A DNA stretch of 64,000 nucleotides from Paraburkholderia kururiensis JCM 10599 = LMG 19447 (lineage in GTDB: Bacteria; Pseudomonadota; Gammaproteobacteria; Burkholderiales; Burkholderiaceae). Below, in pieces: positions 44,289-53,487 of the stretch. The stretch's first letter is position 1. The number at the start of each line of letters is the position of its first letter. Made by a program: the position numbers and the translations under genes. The notes under the pieces were generated by a model, which was not told the origin of the DNA, searched no databases, and saw only the letters and a program-made list of their open reading frames with translations. The stretch spans positions 124,001 to 188,000 of the forward strand of contig NZ_RJZE01000008.1 in NCBI RefSeq assembly GCF_003986935.1, in the 5' to 3' direction.

Positions 44289-45941
44289 TCAGAAGTTGCG
44301 CGACAGCGTGAGGCCGACGAAATTGCGGTCGCGATATGGCTGGTCGAATACGCTCTTGCCGCCGAAGAATGCGGAGTAGTTGATAGCGGCCTGCCAGTTC
44401 GCCGGGTTCTGGATGAACGTCACGACGAGATTGACCGACTTCGCGCCTTCCATGAACTGGCCCACGGCATTCGGCGTTCTACCGCTCACGGCCTGGAAGT
44501 AATAGACCTCGGGAATCACCTGCCAGCCCGGAATCAGTTTGCCGTCGTACACCCAGCTGAAGTCCAGGTTATAGCCCCACGACGTTTTCGTGCCCACGGG
44601 CCTGGGCGTGCCGTTGGCGCTGTACTCCTGGCCCCATCCCCATGCGCCTGCGGAAATCGGGTCGTTGCCGTAGTACTGCTTGAGGCCCGGGTAGCTCACC
44701 ACCACGGCTTCGGCCATGAGCGTGGCGGTGTCCGCCCCCAGCAGCTTCAGGATGGTGTGGGCGTTGCTGGGCGTGAGGCTCAGCATGCCCGTAAGGTGCC
44801 ACTGAAACTTCTTTTCGTTGGCCCAGCAGTTGCCGTTGTTCGACGCGCAGCCGCTCACGGCCGGGTTGAGCGCGACGGCATCGCGCGGGCGATACGACAG
44901 TTCGGTGCCGATGGCCCAGTCGCCTATCGGCATGTTCGCGCTGATGCCGAAGAGGCGCCGGTCTTCGGCATACGCCCAGCCCGAATGGCCCGTGCCGCCC
45001 GCGTTCGTGCTGAAATTCGGCGACTTGTCGTTGTAGCTCATCACGTAGAAGCCGAGATTCACCGGCGTGCCCGCGGGCTGCCAGCGCAGCGCGGTGCCCC
45101 ATTGCCCGCCGTTCTTCGGCTTGACCTCGATGAGCCCGTAGGCGTCGTGGCCCCGGCCCATGCCGTTGGCGAACGACCAATAGCTGCCCGAAGGCGGCAG
45201 GTAGTTGCCGTTCCAGTTGCTCTGGATATAGGTCTCCAGATTGAGCCCGTGGCCGAGGCCCGTTGCGAAGCTCGCGATAGGCGCGGGAAGCACCGCTTCT
45301 TTCAGCTGCGTGCCCGGCTGCGAGAGGCGCATCACGTCGATGGCATTGGTGGCGTTGATGCCGCCCGGCAGGAACAGGCTTTCGCCCCAGCTGATGACCT
45401 GATTACCCACGCGCACGCGCGCCGTTTCGCCGAACAGCTGAAACGACTTGCTGACCCAGAGGTCGAGCAGGCGAGCCTTGAAACGCAGGTCCGAACTCGC
45501 ATCGGACGCCTGGCCGCTCGTGAGATACGACGGCGTGGCCGGGCTCAGGTAGCCGGTGGTGTGCGTGGCGGTGAAGTCGCGTATCCAGTTCACCCGCCCG
45601 AGGAAGGTGAAGTCGTCCGGCATCTTGAGCAGCAGTTCGTGACTGCCTTTCAGGTACGTCGTGAACGCATCGCCTTTGGCGTAGTTCAGGTTGCCCTGAT
45701 CGCCCATGGAAGACGTGGGCGCGAGGCAGCCGGCCGGGGCGCCTGCTCCGGTCGCGCCCGCCGTAATGAGATCGCAGGCGGGCGACTTGGCGCGTATGCC
45801 GGTACCTACCGAGATGGTCGAATCGAAACTGCCTCTTACGTCGCTGAACTCGAAGTCGGCCGCTTGCGCGCCGACTGCTGAAAGCAGACCGCAGACAGAT
45901 GCGGCGGCCGTGCGCATGCGAATCCCCTGGACACCGGACAT
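44289..45941 (-). CDS. DUF1302 outer-membrane beta-barrel protein
   Basis: A 550-residue protein with a signal peptide ending near A-Q-A-A and a sequence of alternating hydrophobic and polar strands ending in L-T-L-S-R-N-F, with a C-terminal Phe as in outer-membrane barrels. AAGGAG lies 8 bp before the ATG, supporting this start. DUF1302 proteins are found with DUF1329, MMPL-type transporters and YCF48 proteins, mainly in bacteria that use hydrophobic compounds; the substrate is unknown. Here the minus-strand order is DUF1329, DUF1302, MMPL, YCF48. Confidence 0.83.
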   Translation of the reverse strand: MSGVQGIRMRTAAASVCGLLSAVGAQAADFEFSDVRGSFDSTISVGTGIRAKSPACDLITAGATGAGAPAGCLAPTSSMGDQGNLNYAKGDAFTTYLKGSHELLLKMPDDFTFLGRVNWIRDFTATHTTGYLSPATPSYLTSGQASDASSDLRFKARLLDLWVSKSFQLFGETARVRVGNQVISWGESLFLPGGINATNAIDVMRLSQPGTQLKEAVLPAPIASFATGLGHGLNLETYIQSNWNGNYLPPSGSYWSFANGMGRGHDAYGLIEVKPKNGGQWGTALRWQPAGTPVNLGFYVMSYNDKSPNFSTNAGGTGHSGWAYAEDRRLFGISANMPIGDWAIGTELSYRPRDAVALNPAVSGCASNNGNCWANEKKFQWHLTGMLSLTPSNAHTILKLLGADTATLMAEAVVVSYPGLKQYYGNDPISAGAWGWGQEYSANGTPRPVGTKTSWGYNLDFSWVYDGKLIPGWQVIPEVYYFQAVSGRTPNAVGQFMEGAKSVNLVVTFIQNPANWQAAINYSAFFGGKSVFDQPYRDRNFVGLTLSRNF

Positions 45942-46023
45942 GGTTGATCTCCTTGGCTTGTCTGTTTTGTGGGTGCTGGAACGACCCGGAATGACTGAGC
46001 GGGAATGACCCAGCGGGAACGAC

Positions 46024-47439
46024 TCAGCGCTCGCTGATGGCGCGCAGGTTTTCAGCGGTGTAGAAGTCAGCGCGCATGCGCGGCCCCGTGGGTTCCGTGA
46101 AATAGCGAACGTCCTTGCCGACGCCGGCAGCGTGCGTGTCGAACACGTAGCGGCCTTCGGCCAGGTTGTTCTGCACCATGGCCATCACGTCGCAGGTGCC
46201 GGTTTCGTAGACGGGAATGAGGAAGCCTTCGCGCATCTTGGCAAGCTTGTCCTGACCGTCGAAGTCGTCCATCAGCACGGGGGCCCAGCTGTCTTCGTCC
46301 AGGTACACCACGCGCCGCGGGGCCGAGTGCCGCATGCCGGCCTTCACCGTGGCTTCGACCACCCATACGCGATGCAACTCGTAGCGGCGATGGCTCGGCG
46401 CGATGAAGTTGTTCTGGGCGATGTCTTCGAACTTCGACTGGAAGTCGAAGGCGCCGAAGTCGTTATAGGGCACGTAGATTTCCTTCTTGCCCACGAGCTT
46501 CCAGTTGAAGCGGTCCAGCGCGCCGTTGAACACGTTCGGTTCGTCCAGCGTGTACTGGTTTTCCATGCCGATCTGCGGCGCGTCATGCGAGTAGGCCGGC
46601 ATGCGGCGCACGCGGCGCTGGCCCGGGAAGTAATAGAAGGTCTCGTTTTCCGGTTGGTTCAGATACTGCGTGATGGCGAGTGCCTGGCCCGCGAGCGCCG
46701 TGGGCGAGAGATAGGCGAAGTACACATAGAACTCGACGGGCGGGTAGGACGAGAGCGCGTGCGATCCTTTCTCGCCCCACGGAATGAAGAGCGTCTGCTC
46801 GGACTCGGCACGAATCCATTCGCTGCCGCCGCGGCGTGGCGACACGGCGGTGATGGTCTTCTTGTAGTCGATGCCCACGCCGCGATAGCGCAGCTTCGCG
46901 TTCCACATGGCTTCCACGCCGGTGGATGGAATGGGGAACGGGTAGCCCGGCACGGTGGCGTCCTTGATGCTCCAGCCGTCGTCGTTGAGTTTGGCCGTGC
47001 CCACGTTCTTGCGCGTGTTGGCCGCAACGAAGTCGGGCACGCCGCAGGTGCGGTGCGAAGGGTAGACGTCCATGCGATAGCCCTTCGTTTGCCGGATCAT
47101 GGCGGCCTCGCCGGCGGAAAGGTGGTCCGCGTATTTATCGACGTTCGAGGCATCGATGGAAAAGAGCGGCTTTTCGTCCTTGTGCTTCCAGTACGCGAGG
47201 CGCAGCTTGCCCCATTCCCAGCCGGGCAACGGCGCTTCGGCGCCTTGCCACGCGGGAATGGTGCCGTCCTTGTTGGCTTCTTTTTCCGCGCCCGATGGCG
47301 TGAGCCGGTCCAGTGCAGCGGGGTCCGCGCCCACGGCCATGCCGGTGCCGAAAAGGAGGCTGGCGGCGAGCGTGGCGCTCAGTGTGGTTTTCAGGGTGGT
47401 GCTTGCACAGGCGGTGCGCCGGAATCGTTTTGTCTTCAT
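46024..47439 (-). CDS. DUF1329 exported protein (LolB/LppX-fold)
   Basis: A 471-residue secreted protein with a long signal peptide (about 43 residues, ending near A-V-G-A). DUF1329 members have a half-barrel lipid-binding fold related to LolB and normally carry lipids or hydrophobic compounds. Hallmarks include P-A-W-Q-G, G-W-S-I-K-D-A-T-V-P-G-Y-P-F-P and R-Y-E-L-H-R-V-W-V-V-E-A-T. The start is the Met of M-K-T-K-R, just before the hydrophobic segment. It is the first gene of the four-gene envelope unit. Confidence 0.83.
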   Translation of the reverse strand: MKTKRFRRTACASTTLKTTLSATLAASLLFGTGMAVGADPAALDRLTPSGAEKEANKDGTIPAWQGAEAPLPGWEWGKLRLAYWKHKDEKPLFSIDASNVDKYADHLSAGEAAMIRQTKGYRMDVYPSHRTCGVPDFVAANTRKNVGTAKLNDDGWSIKDATVPGYPFPIPSTGVEAMWNAKLRYRGVGIDYKKTITAVSPRRGGSEWIRAESEQTLFIPWGEKGSHALSSYPPVEFYVYFAYLSPTALAGQALAITQYLNQPENETFYYFPGQRRVRRMPAYSHDAPQIGMENQYTLDEPNVFNGALDRFNWKLVGKKEIYVPYNDFGAFDFQSKFEDIAQNNFIAPSHRRYELHRVWVVEATVKAGMRHSAPRRVVYLDEDSWAPVLMDDFDGQDKLAKMREGFLIPVYETGTCDVMAMVQNNLAEGRYVFDTHAAGVGKDVRYFTEPTGPRMRADFYTAENLRAISER

Positions 47440-47557
47440 GTCGTTTCCTCGAGTGAGTTGAATCGCTTTCAATGCTTGCGGATGGAGTGGGCGCGATCTG
47501 CACATGCGTGGGAACGACCGGCATTTCGCGGACGAACGCATCCCTCACGAAGCCGGC

Positions 47558-47585
47558 CTCAAGGCGGAGAGACTCCAGCCTTGAG
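47558..47585 (-). terminator. Hairpin after cytochrome b561
   Basis: CTCAAGGC (47558-47565) pairs with GCCTTGAG (47578-47585). It lies downstream of the b561 stop and upstream of the DUF1329 gene on the minus strand, so it probably separates the two transcripts. No T-run is visible. Confidence 0.4.
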
Positions 47586-47643
47586 CGCGGTGCTTCGTGA
47601 TTTCGGGATCGCTTCGGAAGTACGGGAACGGCTTGCGGCGGGG

Positions 47644-48318
47644 CTAACGGTGGTTGGGCTGAGTGGCGGCAGTGGGCGCCCCGGTGGCGGGTTCGTCGTG
47701 CTGCGCGAGCGGCAGCATGCGTTTGAGCACCGCGTCTTTACGCACGAAGTGATGCACGAGAGCCGCGCCCGCATGAATCACGACGAGCGGCCAGGCCACC
47801 CATTGGCCGATGAAGCTGTGCACGGCCCACATCACGTCTTCCAGACCCGTTACGGAGAGACCGAAGATCGACCGGATCCACGCCGCGAACGCCGTGTTCC
47901 GGCATGCGGGAATGACGAAGAAGCCGAAGTTCGTGGGGTCGTAGGTGGTCATGTAGCCTGAAACGGGCATCAGAATCAGCAGGGCGTAGAGCGCCCAGTG
48001 CGCCACGTCTGCTGCGCGGTTCTCGATGCGCGAATGCGAAAGGTGGCGCGGCACGATGCCGAAGATCCGCCATAGCAGGCGGGGCAGCGTGAGAAACGCG
48101 ATCGTGATGCCCAGAATCCAGTGGATGTTGAGAATGGGCACCACGCGCGCTGCGTTCGGCGTGGTGCCGAAGAGGGCGGGCTTGATGCTCGTCTCCGGGT
48201 CGACGAACCAGATGACGTAGTAGACGACCACATACGCGGTAATGAACGCCGCGGCGGTCAGCCAGTGGAACAGCATCGAGACATTGCCGTAGGACTCCAG
48301 CGTGTTTCTCCAGCGCAT
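47644..48318 (-). CDS. Cytochrome b561-family membrane protein
   Basis: A 224-residue protein with four to five hydrophobic segments. Histidines that could bind two haems are in M-L-F-H-W-L (residue 18), L-N-I-H-W-I-L-G, V-H-S-F-I-G-Q and V-V-I-H-A-G-A-A-L-V-H-H-F, at the usual spacing for prokaryotic b561. It transfers electrons between the membrane quinone pool and periplasmic partners. AAAGGAG precedes the ATG. It lies 32 bp after the aldehyde dehydrogenase gene, so it may belong to that operon. Confidence 0.82.
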   Translation of the reverse strand: MRWRNTLESYGNVSMLFHWLTAAAFITAYVVVYYVIWFVDPETSIKPALFGTTPNAARVVPILNIHWILGITIAFLTLPRLLWRIFGIVPRHLSHSRIENRAADVAHWALYALLILMPVSGYMTTYDPTNFGFFVIPACRNTAFAAWIRSIFGLSVTGLEDVMWAVHSFIGQWVAWPLVVIHAGAALVHHFVRKDAVLKRMLPLAQHDEPATGAPTAATQPNHR

Positions 48319-48350
48319 GGCGGTCTCCTTTGTCGAGGGTGGCGAAAAGC

Positions 48351-49811
48351 TCAGGAGGGCAGCAGAACCGTGATCACTTTCTCTTCGGTGTAGGCGAGCG
48401 CGCCGGTGATGCCGCCTTCGCGGCCTATGCCGCTGCTTTTGAGGCCGCCCCACGGAAGATTCGCATCCAGCGGGCTCCAGCAGTTCACGCCGACCGCGCC
48501 CACCTTCACCTGATGCGCGACGCGGTGCGCGCGCGTGAGATCGTTGGTCCAGAGCGTGGCCGCGAGTCCGTAGTCCGAATCGTTGGCGATGGCCACGGCT
48601 TCTTCTTCGGTATCGAACGCGATGATCGTGCCGACCGGGCCGAAGATTTCCTCTCGCGCGATGGTCATGCCGTTGTTCGCGCCGGCGAAGACAGTCGGTT
48701 TCACGAACCATCCCTTCTCGGGCTGGGAGACGCCGCCCACGAGCAGCTCAGCCCCTTCGTCGAGGCCGGCCTGAATGTAGCGGTTCACGCGTTCGAATTG
48801 CTGCTGCTTCGCGAGCGGTCCCATCTGCACGCCGGGCTCGCGCGGGTCGCCCACCTTGATGGTGGCCGCGGCTTCGGCCATCGCTGCGGCGAAGCGCTGG
48901 ACGAGGCTGCGCTGCACGAGAATGCGCGAGCCCGCGGCGCAGACTTGCCCCTGGTTCACGAAGATGCCGAGGGCGCAGCCGCGCACGGCTTCGTCGAACG
49001 GCGCGTCTTCGAATACGATCTGCGGACTCTTGCCGCCCAGCTCCAGCGTCACGCGTTTGAACTGCGCGCCGGCAATGCGCTGAATGGTGCGGCCGGCTTC
49101 GGGGCTGCCCGTGAAGCTGATCTTCGCGACGTCCGGGTGCTCGCATAGCGCCCGGCCCACTACGTCGCCGCGCCCCGTGACCACGTTCACGACGCCATCG
49201 GGAAAGCCGGCTTCCTTGCACAGCGCGGCGAGATGCAGCGCGGACTGCGGCGTTTCTTCTGCCGGCTTGATGACCACCGTGCAGCCCGCGGCGAGCAAGG
49301 CCGCAAGCTTCCAGGTGGTAATCATGAGCGGCGCGTTCCACGGCACGATGGCGCCCACCACGCCGACGGGCTCGCGCACGGTGTACGAAAGCGTCCTGTT
49401 TCCCATGTAGCCCGCGGTGGGAATGGTCCGGCCTTCCAGCTGGTTTGCCCAACCCGCCGCGGCACGCAGGTTGGCGACAGCGTTCGGCACGTCCATCATG
49501 CGCGGCTCGATGGGCGAGCGGCCAATCGCGTGGGCGTCCATGTCGGCGAGCAGCGTCGTGTCGCGTTCGACCAGATCGGCGAGCCGGATCAGCAGACGCG
49601 CGCGCTGTGCGCCGTCCAGCGTGCGCCATGCACCACCGGACAATTGCGCGCTGGCTGCGGCGACGGCGCGTTGCACGTCTTCGGCGGTGCCTTCTGCGGC
49701 GCTCGCGTATTCGAGTTCGTCAACCGGATTCAGGAGGCGCATGCGACCGCCGTCGGAGGCATCGGCCGGTGTGCCGTTAATGAAGTGCTTCAGGTTCTGG
49801 CTCATGCTCAT
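48351..49811 (-). CDS. Aldehyde dehydrogenase
   Basis: A 486-residue NAD(P)-dependent enzyme with base E257 in T-L-E-L-G-G-K-S-P and nucleophile C291 in N-Q-G-Q-V-C-A-A-G-S. V-P-W-N-A-P-L-M marks the cofactor site. The aminotransferase lies 32 bp upstream on the same strand; it would make an aldehyde from an amine and this enzyme would oxidise it, a common pair in polyamine and beta-alanine breakdown. The ATG at 49811 starts M-S-M-S-Q-N; six bases on is another possible start. Confidence 0.88.
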   Translation of the reverse strand: MSMSQNLKHFINGTPADASDGGRMRLLNPVDELEYASAAEGTAEDVQRAVAAASAQLSGGAWRTLDGAQRARLLIRLADLVERDTTLLADMDAHAIGRSPIEPRMMDVPNAVANLRAAAGWANQLEGRTIPTAGYMGNRTLSYTVREPVGVVGAIVPWNAPLMITTWKLAALLAAGCTVVIKPAEETPQSALHLAALCKEAGFPDGVVNVVTGRGDVVGRALCEHPDVAKISFTGSPEAGRTIQRIAGAQFKRVTLELGGKSPQIVFEDAPFDEAVRGCALGIFVNQGQVCAAGSRILVQRSLVQRFAAAMAEAAATIKVGDPREPGVQMGPLAKQQQFERVNRYIQAGLDEGAELLVGGVSQPEKGWFVKPTVFAGANNGMTIAREEIFGPVGTIIAFDTEEEAVAIANDSDYGLAATLWTNDLTRAHRVAHQVKVGAVGVNCWSPLDANLPWGGLKSSGIGREGGITGALAYTEEKVITVLLPS

Positions 49812-49843
49812 GAATTCATTGGGCGTAGAGAACGTTGGCCGCT

Positions 49844-51187
49844 TTAGCGGACGAACGGCACTTCCTTGAAGGCGGCATCGAGCGCGGACACGATGCGGTC
49901 GATCTCGGGCCGCTGGATCACGAGCGGCGGCGACAGGATGATCTTCGTGCCCACCGGACGCACGATCGCGCCGTTGCGGCGCGCCACTTCCGCGACGTTG
50001 TAGGCGTAGCCCGACATCGGGCTGATGGGCTCGTGCGTGGCCTTGTCGTTGACGAGGTCGATGGCGAGCATGAGACCTTTGCCGCGCACTTCGCCAATGG
50101 CTTCGAAGCGATCGGCGAACGGCTGCAATGCTTCGAGCAGATAGGCGCCCTGCTTGCCGGCGTTGCCGGGCAGATCTTCGCCCACCACGATGTCGAGGCT
50201 TGCGAGTGCGGCGGCGCAACCCACGGGATGGCCCGCGTACGTGTAGCCGTGCATGAGTTGCCCGGAGAAGTCCTGGTTGGTTTCGAAGGCCTGCGCCACG
50301 CGGTCGTTGAATACCGTGGCGCCCAGCGGCACGTATCCGGAAGACAGACCCTTGGCGAAGCACATGAAGTCCGGCTTGACGCCCCAGCCGCGCACGCCAA
50401 AGAGACTGCCGGAACGTCCGAATCCCGTGACCACTTCATCGGCGATCAGCAGGACGCCGTACTTGTCGCATACGGCGCGCACTTTGGGCCAGAAGCTTGC
50501 GGGCGGCACGATCACGCCGCCCGCGCCCTGAACCGGCTCGGCGATGAAGGCGGCGACGGTGTCCGGGCCCTGGAACTGGATCTCGCGGTCCAGCAGATCT
50601 GCACACAACGTCGACAGTTCTTCCGGGTCGCTCGTGAACGGATTGCGATACACCCAGGGGTTCTGCACCTGGAAGCAGCCGGGGATGAGCGGCTCGTAGT
50701 TGCGGCGGAAAACGGCGTTGCCATTGACCGATGCGCTCAGGAAGTGACTGCCGTGGTAGCCCTCTTTGAGCGAGATGAATTTCGTGCGGTCTTTCTGACC
50801 CAGGATTTTCCAGTACTGGCGCGCCAGCTTCAGCGCGGTTTCGGTGGAGTCCGAACCGTTGGAGCTGAACACCACGCGCTTCATTTCTTCGGGCGCGAGC
50901 ACTTCCATCAGACGTGCGGAAAGCGCTTCGGCGGGCGGGTTCGACACGCCGTCGAACAGCTGGAAATACTCGAGCTGATCGAGCTGCTTCACGATGGCCG
51001 CCTTGACCTCGGGGCGGTTGTGCCCCACGTTGACGTTCCACAGTCCGCCCACGCCGTCGACGAAGCGGTTGCCGGATTCGTCGAAGACGTAGCAGCCGTC
51101 GCCGCGAACAATGCGCAGAGGCTTGCGTTCCTTCATCGCAGCGGGGTGCATCATGGGGTGCCAGAAGCGGGCGTTTTCGTAAGTCAT
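49844..51187 (-). CDS. Class III aminotransferase (putrescine/omega-amine type)
   Basis: A 447-residue PLP enzyme. S-S-N-G-S-D-S-T-E-T binds the phosphate, G-Y-H-G-S follows, D-E-V-V-T-G-F-G-R-S-G contains the ring-binding Asp, and the cofactor lysine is K279 in C-F-A-K-G-L-S-S-G-Y. It is close in pattern to putrescine-pyruvate and beta-alanine-pyruvate aminotransferases and clearly different in sequence from the one at 7.5 kb. It starts the transaminase/dehydrogenase/b561 unit and is divergent from an AraC regulator. Confidence 0.87.
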   Translation of the reverse strand: MTYENARFWHPMMHPAAMKERKPLRIVRGDGCYVFDESGNRFVDGVGGLWNVNVGHNRPEVKAAIVKQLDQLEYFQLFDGVSNPPAEALSARLMEVLAPEEMKRVVFSSNGSDSTETALKLARQYWKILGQKDRTKFISLKEGYHGSHFLSASVNGNAVFRRNYEPLIPGCFQVQNPWVYRNPFTSDPEELSTLCADLLDREIQFQGPDTVAAFIAEPVQGAGGVIVPPASFWPKVRAVCDKYGVLLIADEVVTGFGRSGSLFGVRGWGVKPDFMCFAKGLSSGYVPLGATVFNDRVAQAFETNQDFSGQLMHGYTYAGHPVGCAAALASLDIVVGEDLPGNAGKQGAYLLEALQPFADRFEAIGEVRGKGLMLAIDLVNDKATHEPISPMSGYAYNVAEVARRNGAIVRPVGTKIILSPPLVIQRPEIDRIVSALDAAFKEVPFVR

Positions 51188-51612
51188 CGTGTCTCCGTGC
51201 AGTGCATTGAAGCGCCACGAGGCGCAACGGGTGTGCTCGAGCGGGCGTGAGGCGGGTGCTATGCCCGACGCTCGCCGTGTGAACGAAGTTTCATTGCGAA
51301 CACCGGCACGGCGGTATCCCAAATGAGCAAGTTCGAAAGTCGCTTCGTGTGTCGAGGTGCTTCAACGGCTGCGAAGTGAAGTGCCGTTGTCACCGCGCTG
51401 GTGCCTGTGCACTCTTTTGCGCCAAGGTGGCCCTGCGTGCACGCGCGCAAGGCGTGCAGCGCGACGGGTTATCCCTGGTAGAACGTCGCGAATGCAGGTG
51501 GGCACAATCACGGCATCCCCGATGTTGGCTGGCACGGTCTGTGCATCGACGTTTAGGAATGCGTCGGAGTGATTCTTTGGGAACCCGTTCATACAACAGG
51601 TAATTCAACGTC
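51188..51612. other. Divergent intergenic region, aminotransferase/AraC
   Basis: These 425 bp hold no convincing gene; short frames are present on both strands but none has coding features. The right part carries a sigma-54-like promoter (listed separately). The left part would hold the aminotransferase promoter, but I find no clear -35/-10 pair. Confidence 0.5.
51530..51545 (+). promoter_or_regulatory. Candidate sigma-54 promoter
   Basis: TGGCACG, four bases, then GTGCA. The consensus is TGGCACG-N4-TTGCA, so only one base differs, and the essential GG/GC pair is spaced by 10 bp. It lies 67 bp before the AraC-type gene. An enhancer-binding activator would be needed and none is coded in this window. 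Confidence 0.45.
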
Positions 51613-52605
51613 ATGAATCAAAGCATCAACCGATTCCAGGACGTGCATATGCATGCCTGTGCCGTGCGGGACTGGAATCAGACTTATAGCCAGATATCGG
51701 CGGGGCCGCTGGAAAGCTCGTTGATGCAACTGAAAAGCACGCGCACTCATGTGTTTCGCGAGCGGATCAGCCAGCGTGTCGTGCAGCACGGTGAAGCGCC
51801 GAAGGGCAAGATGTGTTTCGCGATTCCTACAGCCGTGTCGGGCGCAATCCGCATGCAGGGCCGCGAGGCTGACGAGAACAGCATCTTCGTGCTGCGTGGC
51901 GGTGAAGAATTCATGTTCCATATGCCGATGGGTATGGACATGCTCTCCATCACGTTCGACGGCGAGCTGTTCGAAAGCGCGCTGGAAGCTACGCCTTCGC
52001 CGGGCGACATCCGCACGCTGTTACGGCAGCCTGTCATCAAGGTGCCGTCAAAACGGCTCGCACAATGCCGTGACCAACTGCTGGCGCTCTTTTTGAGCGC
52101 GCTCGCGATGGACCCATTGGAGTCATCGGGCGCATCAGGCGCATCTGGCGCAGCGGGTTCATCGAACGACGGGCCGGACCTCGAACGAAGTCTCGAGCAG
52201 GAGATGCTCGACGGTCTGCTCCAACTGTTGACGGACCCGACATGTGACCGCAACCAGCGCCCGGGGAGTTCGACGCAAAGCTTCATCGTGGACAAGTGCC
52301 ATCGGTTGACCGTATCGGACGCCGCGAACGCACCGAGCGTGATCGAACTGTGTCAGCGGTTGCAGATCAGCAGGCGCACCGTGCAGAACAGTTTTCGCAC
52401 CGTGGCGGAAACGACGCCGGTGAAGTATCTGCGCTCTGTGCGGCTCAACGGCGTGCGCCGCGAGTTGATGGCAACGCGCGCCAGTGACCTCGCCATTGGC
52501 GACGCCGCCGCCAACTGGGGTTTCTTCCACATGAGCCATTTCGCCGCCGACTATCAGGAACTGTTCGGCGAACTGCCTTCGCAGACGAGGCGGATCGGCC
52601 GCTAG
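51613..52605 (+). CDS. AraC-family transcriptional regulator
   Basis: A 330-residue regulator. The first 190 residues are a cupin-like sensor domain without obvious relatives; the C-terminal 100 residues hold two helix-turn-helix units, L-C-Q-R-L-Q-I-S-R-R-T-V-Q-N-S-F then A-A-N-W-G-F-F-H-M-S-H-F-A-A-D-Y-Q, ending F-G-E-L-P-S. A Ser/Gly/Ala linker (residues 177-190) is low-complexity. It is divergent from, and probably activates, the aminotransferase/aldehyde dehydrogenase genes. Confidence 0.85.
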   Translation: MNQSINRFQDVHMHACAVRDWNQTYSQISAGPLESSLMQLKSTRTHVFRERISQRVVQHGEAPKGKMCFAIPTAVSGAIRMQGREADENSIFVLRGGEEFMFHMPMGMDMLSITFDGELFESALEATPSPGDIRTLLRQPVIKVPSKRLAQCRDQLLALFLSALAMDPLESSGASGASGAAGSSNDGPDLERSLEQEMLDGLLQLLTDPTCDRNQRPGSSTQSFIVDKCHRLTVSDAANAPSVIELCQRLQISRRTVQNSFRTVAETTPVKYLRSVRLNGVRRELMATRASDLAIGDAAANWGFFHMSHFAADYQELFGELPSQTRRIGR

Positions 52606-52875
52606 TCCTAGCCGTTTGTCTGCCGCGCGCCAGGCCGCGCAACCCTTTCCTCACATCCCGATGCACGGCGCCGCTTTGTATCGTTGTGTATCCGCGGCAA
52701 AAAAAGACAAGAACGCATACATAAACGCCGCTTCGCGGAAACAAGCCGGATACGTCGAGCGATTCAAATACACCCATGCCAGTTGGCGATGCCGCGAAGC
52801 GGACCTCACGCCAACCGGATACCGGGCGCCACGCGGGTGTGGCGTGAATCAACTCGATACTCACAGGTGAAAACC
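52606..52875. other. Intergenic region before the DUF4148 gene
   Basis: No gene seen. A hairpin of CGCCAC (52827-52832) and GTGGCG (52839-52844) stands 31 bp before the DUF4148 start and may protect the mRNA 5' end or regulate it. The middle is A-rich (52695-52720). Confidence 0.35.
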
Positions 52876-53196
52876 ATGAAGCTCGTCCAGTCGCTGATCG
52901 TTGCCGCTGTTGTCGCCGTTCCCGCCGTTTCGTTTGCTCAATCCAGCCAGCCGCTCACGCGTGCGCAGGTTCGGGCGGAACTCGTTCAACTCGAGAAGGC
53001 CGGCTACAACCCGGCGGGTGACTACACCCAGTACCCCGCGAACATCCAGGCCGCCGAAGCGCGCGTGAGTGCCCAGAACCGCGACGCGGCCTCGGCTTAT
53101 GGTCCCGTTATCACCGGTTCCCCGTCGTCGGGCTCGCGTGCGACCTCTGCGCAAGACACGATTCCGGGACTCGAGCCGATCTACGCGCACTCCTGA
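52876..53196 (+). CDS. DUF4148 exported small protein
   Basis: A 106-residue protein with a 21-residue signal peptide ending S-F-A-Q. The mature start L-T-R-A-Q-V-R-A-E-L-V-Q-L-E-K-A-G-Y and the N-P-A-G-D-Y-T-Q-Y-P-A-N-I-Q segment are typical of DUF4148, a family very common in Burkholderia and known only as exported proteins of unknown role, often responding to stress. AGGTGA precedes the ATG. It is transcribed alone. Confidence 0.87.
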   Translation: MKLVQSLIVAAVVAVPAVSFAQSSQPLTRAQVRAELVQLEKAGYNPAGDYTQYPANIQAAEARVSAQNRDAASAYGPVITGSPSSGSRATSAQDTIPGLEPIYAHS

Positions 53197-53487
53197 ATCG
53201 TGCGTGTCGGGTTCAGAGCGATGCGGTCCATGGCGTGAGGGATGCCCGATCGCCGGACAACATGCCTAAGTACGGTCCGGTGTTCGAGGCGAGCGCTCTA
53301 ATACCAAGGTATAGGTGCCTCATGACAAGGCGTGCGCCGCTTCTCCCCTCGATGAATATCGCGCATTAGACCTTCTCCTTAAGCTTCGACCATCAACGGC
53401 GATCGCGTTTGAGAAGAACGCAGATCGGCAGACCTGCCGCGGCTTGCGGCACGACGAACTAACTCATCTTTTTTTGGGGATACGACT

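Noticed and set aside
53301..53312. ATACC/GGTAT palindrome inside a GAGGC/GCCTC stem before the Asp-type hydrolase gene
   Set aside because: Short arms, 176 bp from the gene, no regulator nearby and no clear promoter around it; not enough to call an operator.
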